DNA of 36,483 bases from Acidimicrobiales bacterium (GCA_016845305.1 JAERSW010000110.1:1-36483), one strand, 5' to 3'. Positions 24,154-32,631 are shown, numbered from the stretch's first letter. Numbers and translations are program-made. The notes: generated by a model not told the origin, from the letters alone.

Positions 24154-24822
24154 GTGACCGACGAGCCACACGGACCGGATCCGTCGGACGGGGTGGGGAT
24201 GATCGCCGCCGCCTACGGGCTGGAGACCAGCGAGCAGGCCCTCGCCCACTACGAGGCCTGGGCCGACACCTACGACCGGGAGGTCGGCGAGGACCTCGGC
24301 TATGCCCAGCCCGCCCGGTGCGCGGCGGCCCTGGCGGCGGTGGTCCGGGCGGGCGGGGGCATCCCCGGCGGCCGACTGCTCGACGTGGGCTGTGGAACCG
24401 GGCTATCCGGCCTGGCCTTCCGGGAGGCCGGCTTCGTGGACCAGGACGGCTGTGACTTCTCGCCGCCGATGCTCGAGAAGGCGGCGGCCACCGGCGTCTA
24501 CCGGCGGCTCTTCCGGGCGGACCTCAACCAGGGCCTCGACGCTGCCGATGGCGCCTACGACCACGCGGCGGCCGTCGGCGTCTACTCCTTCGGGCACGTG
24601 GCGCCGTCCACCCTCCGCGAGGTCCTCCGGGTGGTCCGCCCCGGCGGGACGGTCGTCATCGGGCTGAACGACCACTACTGGGACGACAGCACCTTCCCGG
24701 CCGAACTGGACGCCGCCGCGGCCGAAGGGCTGGCCGAGGTCGCCTTCCGGGAGCACGGCGACCACCTGCCCGGAGCCGACATCGGCGGCTGGGTGGTGGT
24801 GCTGGTCACGGCGGCCGCCTGA
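24154..24822 (+). CDS. Class I SAM-dependent methyltransferase
   Basis: 222 residues. SAM-binding motif I is RLLDVGCGTGLSG (about 74-86). DGCDFSPPMLEKAAATGVYRRLFRADL follows as motif II, and LREVLRVVRPGGTVVIGLNDHYW is the post-motif III region. The N-terminal HYEAWADTYDREVGEDLGYAQP resembles the METTL27/WBSCR27 group. The target is unknown and could be a small molecule. It is a single-gene unit, divergent from the transporter and convergent with the formate dehydrogenase operon. There is no sequence evidence tying it to osmolyte methylation. Confidence 0.88.
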   Translation: MTDEPHGPDPSDGVGMIAAAYGLETSEQALAHYEAWADTYDREVGEDLGYAQPARCAAALAAVVRAGGGIPGGRLLDVGCGTGLSGLAFREAGFVDQDGCDFSPPMLEKAAATGVYRRLFRADLNQGLDAADGAYDHAAAVGVYSFGHVAPSTLREVLRVVRPGGTVVIGLNDHYWDDSTFPAELDAAAAEGLAEVAFREHGDHLPGADIGGWVVVLVTAAA

Positions 24823-24860
24823 CGGCGACCGGCCCGGTCACCCCGGTGGGTGCCCGTCGG

Positions 24861-25721
24861 TCACGCGTGGGCGTGCTGCCAGCCGAACCGGCCCTTGATG
24901 CACAGGTGGCCGTGGGTCACCGAGTGGTCGGCCGGTGAGGTGACCTTCACGATCCGCTCGTCCTGGACGTGCAGTTCCAGGTTGCAGCCCACCCCGCAGA
25001 ACGAGCACACCGTGGTGGCCACCGACTGGCGGGACTCGTCCCAGGTGCCGGCCTCGCGCATGTCGTGCTCGGTCTTGAAGGCCAGTGCCCCGGTCGGGCA
25101 CACCCCGATGCAGTTGCCGCAGTACACGCAGGCCGAGTCGGGCAGCGACACGTCGTGCTCGGTCGAGATGTGGGCGTCGAACCCCCGGCCGGCCGTGGCG
25201 ATGGCGTAGGTGTGCTGGGCGTCGTCGCCGCACGCCTCGACGCACTTGTAGCAGAGGATGCAGCGCTCGTAGTCACGGACGTACAGGTCGTCCTGGACCT
25301 TCACCGGCTGCGCCTGCGTGGCGATCTCGGAGCGGTCGCCCATCCGTTCGGGGCGGGCCCCGTAGTGGTCCATCCACGCCTGCACCTCGGGGGCGGCCCG
25401 GTCCATCTCCACCGACGAGGCCAGAAGCTCGTAGACCATGCGCCGGCTGGTCCGCACCCGCTCGGTGTCGGTGGCGACGACCATCCCCTCCTCGACCTTG
25501 CGGGAACACGAGGGGACGAGCACCCGGGAGCCCTCGACCTCGACCACGCACACCCGGCACACGTTCACCGGGGTCAGGTTCTCGGCCCAGCACAGCGTGG
25601 GGGTGTCGATGCCCTCCCGCCGACAGGCGTCGAGGATGGTCGAGCCCTCGGGCACCCGGACCGATTCGCCGTCGAGGGTGAGCTCGACCATGGTCGACAC
25701 GCTGACCGCCGTCTCGTTCAT
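24861..25721 (-). CDS. Formate dehydrogenase alpha subunit, N-terminal iron-sulfur part (split gene)
   Basis: 286 residues. The ATG overlaps the preceding stop (ATGA). It has a [2Fe-2S] ferredoxin domain (C44, C55, C58, C72) and two [4Fe-4S] clusters (C154/157/160/164 and C198/201/204/208). The last part, CSFCGVGCNLELHV...HLCIKGRFGW (C239, C242, C246, C274, with K276), is the cluster segment that normally opens the molybdopterin domain of FdhA/FdsA. The protein stops just after that Lys-Gly, exactly where the remaining molybdopterin domains begin in intact homologues; those are encoded separately at 27576-29534. The His-Cys3 cluster of NuoG/FdsA-type proteins is not seen. It likely wires the active site to the NADH module. 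The split is direct observation; assembly into one complex is inference. Confidence 0.88.
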   Translation of the reverse strand: MNETAVSVSTMVELTLDGESVRVPEGSTILDACRREGIDTPTLCWAENLTPVNVCRVCVVEVEGSRVLVPSCSRKVEEGMVVATDTERVRTSRRMVYELLASSVEMDRAAPEVQAWMDHYGARPERMGDRSEIATQAQPVKVQDDLYVRDYERCILCYKCVEACGDDAQHTYAIATAGRGFDAHISTEHDVSLPDSACVYCGNCIGVCPTGALAFKTEHDMREAGTWDESRQSVATTVCSFCGVGCNLELHVQDERIVKVTSPADHSVTHGHLCIKGRFGWQHAHA

Positions 25722-27583
25722 CGGGACCCCTCCCCCTCGCCACCACCGGCGGCACCCATGCCGTCCAGGAGGCCCAGCTCGATGGCGCTGCGGATCGCTC
25801 CCGACGCCGTCTGGCCGAGGCCGCAGATCGAGGCGTCGCGCATGACGGTCGCCAGGTCGTCCAGCAGGTCGCGTTCGTCGTCGATGGTGGACCCCCGGCC
25901 GAGCCGGACCAGGACCTCCTCCTGGCGGACGGTGCCCACCCGGCACGGCACGCACTGGCCGCACGACTCGTCGCGGAAGAACTCGGCGATGCGGCGCACC
26001 GTGTCGACCATGTCGTCGTTCTGGTCGAAGACCATGATGACGCCCGAGCCGAGCGAGGCGCCGGCCGCCCGGGTGTCCTCCAGCGTCAGGGGCATGTCGA
26101 GCGCCTCGGGCCCGACGAAGCTGCCCGCCGCGCCACCCAGCATCACGGCCCGCATCTCGCTGCCGTCGACCAGGCCACCGGCCAGGTCGACGAGGTCGCG
26201 CAGCGTGGCGCCGAACTCCACCTCGTAGGTGCCGGGGCGGTTCACCCGCCCGCTGAGGCAGAAGAGCTTGGTGCCCGGGGAGCGTTCGGTCCCCTCCGCC
26301 GCGTAGGCCTCGCCACCCATCTGCACGATGGGAAGGACGTTGACCAGGGTCTCCACGTTGTTGATGGCCGTCGGCTCGCCGAACAGGCCGTACGTGGTCG
26401 GGAAGGGCGGCTTGTTGCGGGGCTCGCCCCGCTTGCCCTCCAGCGAGTTGAACAGCGCCGTCTCCTCGCCGCAGATGTAGGCGCCGGCGCCGTTGCGAAG
26501 CATCAGGTCGAAGCGGAGGCCCGAGCCGGCCACGTCGTCGCCCAGCAGGCCCGCGGCGTAGGCCTCGTCGATGGCGTGGTGGAGGCGGGCGGTGGCCACC
26601 GGGTACTCGCCACGGATGTACAGCCAGCCCTGTTCGGCACCGATGGCCGTGCCGGCCACCGTCATGGCCTCGACGAGGGAGAACGGATCGCCCTCCATCA
26701 CCACCCGGTCCTTGAAGGTGCCGGGCTCGGACTCGTCGGCATTGCAGACCAGGTGTCGGGGCCGGCCCTCCTGGTCGGCCACGCCCCGCCACTTGACGCC
26801 GGTCGGGAAGGCCGCGCCGCCGCGACCGGACAGGCCCGAGGCGGTCACCTCGGCGATGACCCGGTCGCCGCCCATGGCCAGGGCGGCCTCGAGCGCCCGG
26901 TACCCGCCGTGGGCCCGGTAGTCCTCGAGGCTGGCCGGGTCGACGACGCCGACGCGGGCCAGCAGGCGCAGGCCGTCGGAGCCGGCCTGGGGCCCAGCCT
27001 GAGGCCCAGCCTGGGGAAGGGTGACCGACGGGGTCGAGGTCGCCGTGTCGATGGCGACGGCCACCTCGGCGGTGGTGACGGGCCCGCCGTCCACGGCGGT
27101 CACCGTCAGGTCGTCCCGGCCGGTCCGCTGGACCATGACCGCCGGACCGCGCTCGCACTGGCCGAGGCACGGGCTGGCCTTCACGTGGTGGCCCTCGGAC
27201 CGCAGGTCGTCGATCAGGTCCACGGCACCGAACAGGCGGCAGGCCACGTCGTCGCAGACGTGCACCGTGTCGTCGGCCGTCGGCGGCTCGTGGGTGAACA
27301 GGTGGTAGAAGGTGGCCACGCCGTACGCCTCGGCGGGCGGGACCTCCAACTCGCCGCACACGTGGTCGAGGCCGCCGGGGCTGATCCACCCCGAGGCCCG
27401 CTGCAGCGCGTGCAGGGCGGGGAGCAGCAGGTGGCGTCGCTCCATGGTCCGGGCGCGACCGGCGTGGACGAGGCGTTCCGACTCGCGGACCACCACGGGA
27501 CCGAAGCCGGCGATGGCCTCGGCCACCGCGGCCCGCTCGGCATCGGTGGCCTCGTCGGTCGCCCCGAAGTAGAGGTCAGGCAC
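25718..27583 (-). CDS. NAD-linked formate dehydrogenase diaphorase subunit, NuoE-NuoF fusion
   Basis: About 621 residues from the GTG at 27583, which overlaps the catalytic gene by eight bases. Residues 1-165 are NuoE/FdsG-like with a [2Fe-2S] site at C110, C115, C139 and C143. A short linker containing PQAG repeats leads into a NuoF/FdsB-like domain with GLSGRGGAAFPTGVKW (NADH/FMN), CNADESEPGTFKDR, YICGEETALFNSLEG, and the [4Fe-4S] segment ESCGQCVPCR with a later Cys in SICGLGQ. The protein passes electrons from formate to NAD. In FdsABG-type enzymes E and F are usually separate genes; here they are fused. An earlier ATG at 27649 would add 22 residues inside the upstream gene and is less likely. 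Confidence 0.92.
   Translation of the reverse strand: MPDLYFGATDEATDAERAAVAEAIAGFGPVVVRESERLVHAGRARTMERRHLLLPALHALQRASGWISPGGLDHVCGELEVPPAEAYGVATFYHLFTHEPPTADDTVHVCDDVACRLFGAVDLIDDLRSEGHHVKASPCLGQCERGPAVMVQRTGRDDLTVTAVDGGPVTTAEVAVAIDTATSTPSVTLPQAGPQAGPQAGSDGLRLLARVGVVDPASLEDYRAHGGYRALEAALAMGGDRVIAEVTASGLSGRGGAAFPTGVKWRGVADQEGRPRHLVCNADESEPGTFKDRVVMEGDPFSLVEAMTVAGTAIGAEQGWLYIRGEYPVATARLHHAIDEAYAAGLLGDDVAGSGLRFDLMLRNGAGAYICGEETALFNSLEGKRGEPRNKPPFPTTYGLFGEPTAINNVETLVNVLPIVQMGGEAYAAEGTERSPGTKLFCLSGRVNRPGTYEVEFGATLRDLVDLAGGLVDGSEMRAVMLGGAAGSFVGPEALDMPLTLEDTRAAGASLGSGVIMVFDQNDDMVDTVRRIAEFFRDESCGQCVPCRVGTVRQEEVLVRLGRGSTIDDERDLLDDLATVMRDASICGLGQTASGAIRSAIELGLLDGMGAAGGGEGEGSR
26986..27017 (+). repeat. 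12-base tandem repeat encoding PQAG in the NuoE-NuoF linker
   Basis: Given on the plus strand: CCTGGGGCCCAG (26986-26997), CCTGAGGCCCAG (26998-27009) and a partial third copy to 27017. It encodes a flexible linker between the two fused domains. Confidence 0.8.
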
Positions 27584-29534
27584 GGTCCCCCACCAGCTCG
27601 CCGTCGGGCAGGCCCTCGCCGGACCCGCCCTCGCCGGGCAGCCCCTCACTCGACAACTTGTCGACCCGGATGGCCGCCGCCTTGAACTCGGCCGTCCCGG
27701 CCTTGGGGTCCACCGCGTCGCTGGTGATCTGGTTGATGTCGGTGGTCTCCGGGAAGTGGAAGGTGGTGTGGCACAGGCCGACGGCCAGGTGTTCCTCCAC
27801 CTCCACGGTCATGTGGATCGAACCCCGTCGGGACGACACGGCGACCCGTTCGCCGTCCACCACGCCGAGGGCCTCGGCGTCGGCCACCGAGAGGGACAGG
27901 GCCTCGCCGGTCCGGATCGGCGAGTTGAAGTGCTCGGTCTGCACCCCGGTGTTGTAGGAGTCCAGCGCCCGCACCGTGGTGAGGCGCAGCGGGAACTCGT
28001 CGGTCAGCTCGTCGAGCGGGGGCTGGTCCTCCACGCAGGAGAAGGGCGCCCGTCGGCCACCGACCGGACGCTCCCAGAGCCGGCCGTGGAGGAACGGGCT
28101 GCCGGGATGGTCCTCGGTGGGGCACGGCCACTGGACGCCGCCCTCGGCCTCGAGTCGGGCCCACGACATGCCGCCGTGCATGGGCGACACGGTGCGGAGT
28201 TCCTCCCAGAGGTCCTCGGGGGTCGGGTTTCCCCACCCGTCGTCGCCCATGGCCGCGGCGAGGTCGTTGATGATCTCGACCTCCTGGCGGGCCTGGCCGG
28301 GTGGCGGCACCGCGGCCCGCATCCGTTGGACGCGCCGCTCGCTGTTGGTGGCCGTGCCGTCGGACTCGGCCCATCCGAGGGCGGCCGGGAAGACCACGTC
28401 GGCCATCTCCGCCGTCCGGGTCATGAAGACGTCCTGGACGACCAGGCAGTCGAGGCGTTCCAGCATGGCCCGGGCGTGCTTGGCGTCGGCCTCGGAGTCC
28501 ACCGGGTTCTCGCCGATGCAGTAGACGGCCTTGAGCTCGTCGCGTTCCATGGCCTCGAACATCTGGGTCAGGTTCCAGCCGATGGCGGGCGGGATGGTGC
28601 AGTCCCACGCCGCCTCGAACTTCGCCCTCGCCTCGTCGTCCTCGACGTCCTGGAAGCCGGTCAGCTTGTTGGGCAGGGCACCCATGTCACCGCCGCCCTG
28701 CACGTTGTTCTGGCCCCGCAGGGGCACCAGGCCCGAACCCCACCGACCGACGTGTCCGGTGAGCAGCGACAGGTTGCACAACGACTGGACGTTGTCGACG
28801 CCGGTGTGGTGCTCGGTGATGCCGAGCGTCCAGCAGATCTGGGCCTTGTCGGCCGTGGCGTAGGCGTGGGCCAGGTCGCGGATGGCCTCGGCCGGCACGC
28901 CGGTCACCTCGGACGTGTGCTCCAGCGTCCAGGGCTCGACGAAGGCGACGAACTCGTCGTAGCCGGAGGTGGCGTTCTCGATGAACTCGTCGTCGGTCAG
29001 GCCGGCGGCGATGATCTCTCGGGCCACCCCGTGGGCCAGGCCGATGTCGGTGCCGACGTTCAGGCCCAGCCAGTGGTCGGCGAACTTGGCCGTGCCGGTG
29101 CGCCGGGGGTCGACGGTCCACATGCGCGCGCCGTTGGCCACGCCACGTAGGGCGTGGTGGAAGAAGATGGGGTGCGCGTTGCGCGCGTTGGACCCCCACA
29201 TGACGATGACGTCGGCCTCCTCGATCTCCACGTAGGACGAGGTGCCGCCGCCTGCTCCGAAGACCGTCGCCAGACCGACGACGCTGGGAGCGTGTCAAGT
29301 TCGATTGCAGCTGTCGATGTTGTTCGAGCCGATGACCCGTCGGGCGAACCGCTGGGCGGCGTAGTTCACCTCGTTGGTGGTCTTCGAGCAGCTGAACATC
29401 CCGAAGGCGGTCGGGCCGTGGGCGTCCACCGCGGAACGGAACCCGGAGGCGGCCCGTTCGATGGCCTCCTCCCAGGTCGCCTCGCGGAGCCCACCGGCGT
29501 CCCGGACCATCGGGGTCGTCAGGCGCTTGCTCAT
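27576..29534 (-). CDS. fdhA: Formate dehydrogenase catalytic (molybdopterin) subunit, selenocysteine-containing, read through TGA at 29295-29297
   Basis: 652 residues if the in-frame TGA is decoded as selenocysteine (residue 80). Before the TGA the protein reads GSNNIDSCNRT, and after it HAPSVVGLATVFGAGG. E. coli FdhF has NNVDCCARV, Sec, HGPSVAGL at the same site, with the catalytic His directly after Sec, as here. The frame is unbroken on both sides, and the downstream part is a complete molybdopterin oxidoreductase (VIVMWGSNARNAHPIFF, PLRGQNNVQGGGDMGA, RALDSYNTGVQTEHFNSP). Taken as a stop, it would leave an 79-residue piece and a 551-residue headless protein. A SECIS-like hairpin follows at the expected distance. 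The protein lacks the N-terminal iron-sulfur part, which is encoded at 24861-25721. It oxidises formate to CO2. A GGGGAG site precedes the ATG. Confidence 0.92.
29265..29283 (-). promoter_or_regulatory. SECIS-like hairpin for selenocysteine insertion
   Basis: On the minus strand the 11 bases CACGCTCCCAG separate the TGA from the stem CGTCG (29283-29279). This pairs with CGACG (29269-29265); the nine-base apex TCGGTCTGG includes GGTCT closed by a C-G pair. E. coli fdhF has the same 11-base spacing and an apical GGUCU. Such hairpins bind SelB. Confidence 0.8.
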
Positions 29535-29694
29535 GTCTCCCCTGTCGCCTCTCGGCGGTCGACCCGTCGCCTGTCGACGGCGGGTGGTGGAGGCCGGACG
29601 TCGGTGTCCGACCCGGGCGGTCGGGCCACGGGGCCCGGCCGACCGGCCCGGAATCTAGCGCAGATTCCGAGCCCCGGGATTTCCCATGAGTAGA
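29535..29694. other. Intergenic region upstream of the formate dehydrogenase operon
   Basis: 160 bases between the end of the caiD-like gene and the start of fdhA, both on the minus strand. It holds the perfect inverted repeat described separately and GC-rich self-complementary segments (about 29600-29650) that may act as terminator or leader structure. No gene is seen. Confidence 0.45.
29650..29668. promoter_or_regulatory. Perfect inverted repeat overlapping a candidate fdh promoter
   Basis: GGAATCT (29650-29656) and AGATTCC (29662-29668) are exact complements separated by AGCGC. On the minus strand TAGATT (29657-29652) within it matches the local TAnnnT -10 pattern and would start a leader of about 110 bases before fdhA. 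It could be an operator, or part of the terminator of the upstream operon. Confidence 0.5.
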
Positions 29695-30495
29695 TCAGCG
29701 CCCCTGCCAGTGGGGGTCCCGTTTCTCGGCGAAGGCCCTCGGCCCCTCCTGCGCGTCGTCGGACGCCAGCATCCGCTCGTACTCCGCCAGATCACCCGAC
29801 CGGAGGTGGGCGAAGGCGTCGTCCAGGGACCGGTGTCCGGTGGCCCGGTCGATGGCCATCACCGCCTCGACGGCCAACGGGGCCGCGGCGGCGATCCGGT
29901 CGGCCAGTTCCCGTGCCGCCTCCATCAGCCCGTCGGCGGGGACCACCCGGTTGACCAGGCCCCACCGTTCGGCCTCGGTGGCGTCGAGCCGGCGACCGCC
30001 GTACAGGACCTCGTTGGCCACCACCGCGGGCAGCGTCCGCGGGAGCCTGATGGCCCCGGCGTCCGGGATGATCCCCAGCCCGGTCTCGGGCAGGAAGAAG
30101 GAGGCGTGGTCGGCGGCGACCACGAACTCGGCGGCCATGGCCAACTCGAAGCCGCCACCCACGGCCATGCCGTTCACCGCGCACACCACCGGCTTGTTGC
30201 GGCCCGGGAGCTCACAGAAGCCGCCGAAGCCGCCCTCGCCGTAGTCGGCCTCGAACGCCTCGCCGTCGGCCGCCGCACCCAGGTCCCAGCCGGCCGAGAA
30301 GAACCGTTCGCCGGCACCCGTGAACACGGCCACCCGCAGGGCCGGGTCGTCGCGGAAGGCCGCGAAGACGCGGGACAGCTCCCGACTGGTCGCCGCGTCG
30401 ATGGCGTTGGCCTTCGGGCGGTCGAGGACCACCTCCAGCACCGGGCCGTCGACGGCGGTCCGCACCGCCCCCGTACCCGGGTGATCCGTCGCCAT
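29695..30495 (-). CDS. caiD: Carnitinyl-CoA dehydratase-like enoyl-CoA hydratase (CaiD-like)
   Basis: 266 residues, close to CaiD (261). Shared CaiD-type segments include LDRPKANAIDAATS, FRDDPALRVAVFTGAGERFFSAGWDLGAA, GGGFELAMAAEF, AERWGLVNRVV, LRSGDL and the C-terminus AFAEKRDPHWQGR, all recalled as nearly identical in E. coli CaiD. Both catalytic Glu are present, E117 and E137, with the same 20-residue spacing as in CaiD. The reaction is hydration of crotonobetainyl-CoA to L-carnitinyl-CoA, or the reverse. It is the last gene of the operon with the acyl-CoA synthetase (17-base gap), acyl-CoA dehydrogenase and carnitine dehydrogenase, which supports the specific assignment. Confidence 0.86.
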   Translation of the reverse strand: MATDHPGTGAVRTAVDGPVLEVVLDRPKANAIDAATSRELSRVFAAFRDDPALRVAVFTGAGERFFSAGWDLGAAADGEAFEADYGEGGFGGFCELPGRNKPVVCAVNGMAVGGGFELAMAAEFVVAADHASFFLPETGLGIIPDAGAIRLPRTLPAVVANEVLYGGRRLDATEAERWGLVNRVVPADGLMEAARELADRIAAAAPLAVEAVMAIDRATGHRSLDDAFAHLRSGDLAEYERMLASDDAQEGPRAFAEKRDPHWQGR

Positions 30496-30512
30496 GCCAG
30501 TACCCCCTTGGC

Positions 30513-32588
30513 TCACGTCGCCCCGTCCGGACCCGCGAGGGTCGCCAACACGTCCACCACCGTGGCACCTCCCGGGCCGGCCAGCAACGGGTTGACCTCG
30601 AGCTCGACCAGGTCGTCGACGGCCGTGGCCGCACGGGCGATGTCCCCGATGGCGCCGACCACCGCGTCGAGGTCGACGCCGGGTCGACCGCGGTGGCCGT
30701 CCAGCAGGGGCCGCACGGCGAGCGACCGGAGCGCTCCGACCACCTCGTCGGACGTGGCCGGCAGCAGCAGGCACGCCGTGTCGCGCAGCACCTCGACGAG
30801 GGTGCCGCCGGCGCCGACGGTCAGCAGCCACCCCACCGGGTCCTCGCGACGGACGGTGACCAGCAGCTCGGCCACGGCGTCGTCCACCTGCGCCTCGACC
30901 AGCACGTGGAGGCCGTCGCCGGCGGCGGCCACCGCCGGCGCAGCGGCGGTCACTGCCGCGGCAGAGCCGAGGCCGACGACCACGCCGCCGACGTCGCTCT
31001 TGTGGGCCACGCCGACGGCCTTGAGCACCACCGGGAAGCCGATCGCGTCGGCCATCCGGGCCGCGTCGGCCACCGGGACCACGCTGCCGACGGGGACCGG
31101 CACCCCGTGGTCGGCCAGCAGGCCCTTGGCCGTGGCCTCGTCGAGGATCCGCAACGGACCGGCCACCGGCGCGGCCGCCAGCGGGGCGGAGCGGCGCACC
31201 CGCCGACCCCACCAGGCCGCCGCCTCGAGCGCCCCCAGCGCCTCGTCGATGCCGCGGACCGGGACGAGGCCGTGGCCCATCGCGGCCTCCTCGACGGCGG
31301 CGGGCAGGTTCTCGGCCATGGAGGCGGCCACCACCCCGGCCACCCCGGCCGTGGCCACCGCCTCGCCGAAGGCCTCCAACGTGGGCCACCAGCTGCGGTC
31401 GTCCAAGCCGTCGCCCGGGAAGTCGAGCACCAGGAGCCCCGCATCGGGCTCGACGTCCCCACCCGGAACGAGGGAGGCGGTGAAGGTGGCCACCAGGCGT
31501 TCCCGGTCGTCCCAGATGAAGGTGTGGTAGTCGAACGGGTTGGACACCGACACCAGCGCGGCCTTGTCGGGGTCCCCGAGGGCGGTCCGGATCCGCGTCA
31601 CCCGCTCGGGTCCGAAGGCCGGCAGTTCCAGGGCCAGGCCGTCGCACCGGTCGGCCACGATCGACGCCTCGCCCCCCGAACAGCTCAGGCTGACCAGCCG
31701 GTCGCCGCCCAGGCCGCCGAGGCCGACGAGCACGTGGAGCACGTCGAGCAGCTCGGGGATGGACCGCACCCGGCGGACGGCCAGGCGCTCGAACAACGCC
31801 TCGTAGGCGGCGTCGCTGCCCACCAGGGACGAGGTGTGCGAGGCGGCGATCTCGGCACCGCGGGCCGACGAGCCGGTCTTGAGCGCCACCACCGGCTTGC
31901 CCAGGTCCGACGCCGCCTGACACGCCGCGGCGAACCGCTCCACGTCGTGCAGGGCCTCGACGTGGAGGCCCACCGCGGTGACCGTCGGATCGGCAACCAG
32001 GGCCTCGAGGCACTCCTCGACGCCCACGTCGGACTGGTTGCCCAGGGTGAGCAGGTGGGCGATGGGCAGGGGCCGGGTCTGCAGGGACAGGTCGAGGCCG
32101 ATGTTGCCGCTCTGGGTCACCAGGGCCACGCCCCGCTCGACCCGTCGCAGGCCCTGCTGGTCGGGCCACAGGGCGGCCCCGACCACCGCCGAGACCGTGC
32201 CGTAGCAGTTGGGGCCGACCACCGGCATCGGACCGGCCGCCTCGTCCAACGCCCGCTGCAGCGCGTCGCCGTCGGGCCCCGCCTCGGCGAAGCCCGAGGC
32301 GTAGCAGACCGCCGCCCCGGCACCCATGGCCGCCAGGCGACCCACCACGTCGACGGTGGCCCGCCGGTTCACGGCCACCAGGACGGCGTCGGGCACCCCG
32401 GGCAGGTCGTCGACGGTCGGGACGCACGACACGCCCGCCACCTGGTCCCGGCTCGGATGCACGGCCCAGAGCTCACCGTCGAACCCGAGCCGTCGACACT
32501 GCTCGATGGCCAGCGCGGCCGGTCGACCACCCACCACGGCCACCGACCGGGGCCGCAGCAATCGGTCCAGGCGGCTCACCGTCCGCAC
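30513..32588 (-). CDS. NDP-forming acyl-CoA synthetase (acetyl-CoA synthetase/ADP-forming family)
   Basis: 691 residues from a GTG at 32588 (a GTG at 32579 is equally possible). The N-terminal CoA-binding domain starts LLRPRSVAVVGG and is followed by succinyl-CoA synthetase-like domains (VTQSGNIGLDLSL). The phospho-His is H251 in ASHTSSLVGSD. The C-terminal ATP-grasp domain contains GFPVVLKAVGVAHKSDVGGVV and LLTVGAGGTLVEVLRDTA. It makes an acyl-CoA from acid, CoA and ATP, giving ADP, and can be reversible. In this operon it would replace CaiC or the CaiB CoA transferase, activating gamma-butyrobetaine, crotonobetaine or carnitine. That role is inference from position; the family is clear. Confidence 0.9.
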   Translation of the reverse strand: MRTVSRLDRLLRPRSVAVVGGRPAALAIEQCRRLGFDGELWAVHPSRDQVAGVSCVPTVDDLPGVPDAVLVAVNRRATVDVVGRLAAMGAGAAVCYASGFAEAGPDGDALQRALDEAAGPMPVVGPNCYGTVSAVVGAALWPDQQGLRRVERGVALVTQSGNIGLDLSLQTRPLPIAHLLTLGNQSDVGVEECLEALVADPTVTAVGLHVEALHDVERFAAACQAASDLGKPVVALKTGSSARGAEIAASHTSSLVGSDAAYEALFERLAVRRVRSIPELLDVLHVLVGLGGLGGDRLVSLSCSGGEASIVADRCDGLALELPAFGPERVTRIRTALGDPDKAALVSVSNPFDYHTFIWDDRERLVATFTASLVPGGDVEPDAGLLVLDFPGDGLDDRSWWPTLEAFGEAVATAGVAGVVAASMAENLPAAVEEAAMGHGLVPVRGIDEALGALEAAAWWGRRVRRSAPLAAAPVAGPLRILDEATAKGLLADHGVPVPVGSVVPVADAARMADAIGFPVVLKAVGVAHKSDVGGVVVGLGSAAAVTAAAPAVAAAGDGLHVLVEAQVDDAVAELLVTVRREDPVGWLLTVGAGGTLVEVLRDTACLLLPATSDEVVGALRSLAVRPLLDGHRGRPGVDLDAVVGAIGDIARAATAVDDLVELEVNPLLAGPGGATVVDVLATLAGPDGAT

Positions 32589-32631
32589 TCCACGACGCCC
32601 ACCGGAGACGGCTCGGTCCGGGACCGTCGGG

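Noticed and set aside
24838-24860. Hairpin between the methyltransferase and the formate dehydrogenase operon as a terminator
   Set aside because: The complementary segments around GACCGG/CCGGTC leave a loop too small to fold as drawn and other pairings are weak.
29295-29297. Nonsense mutation or pseudogene in fdhA
   Set aside because: The TGA is at the known selenocysteine site, both flanks are intact and in frame, and a SECIS-like hairpin follows at the right spacing.
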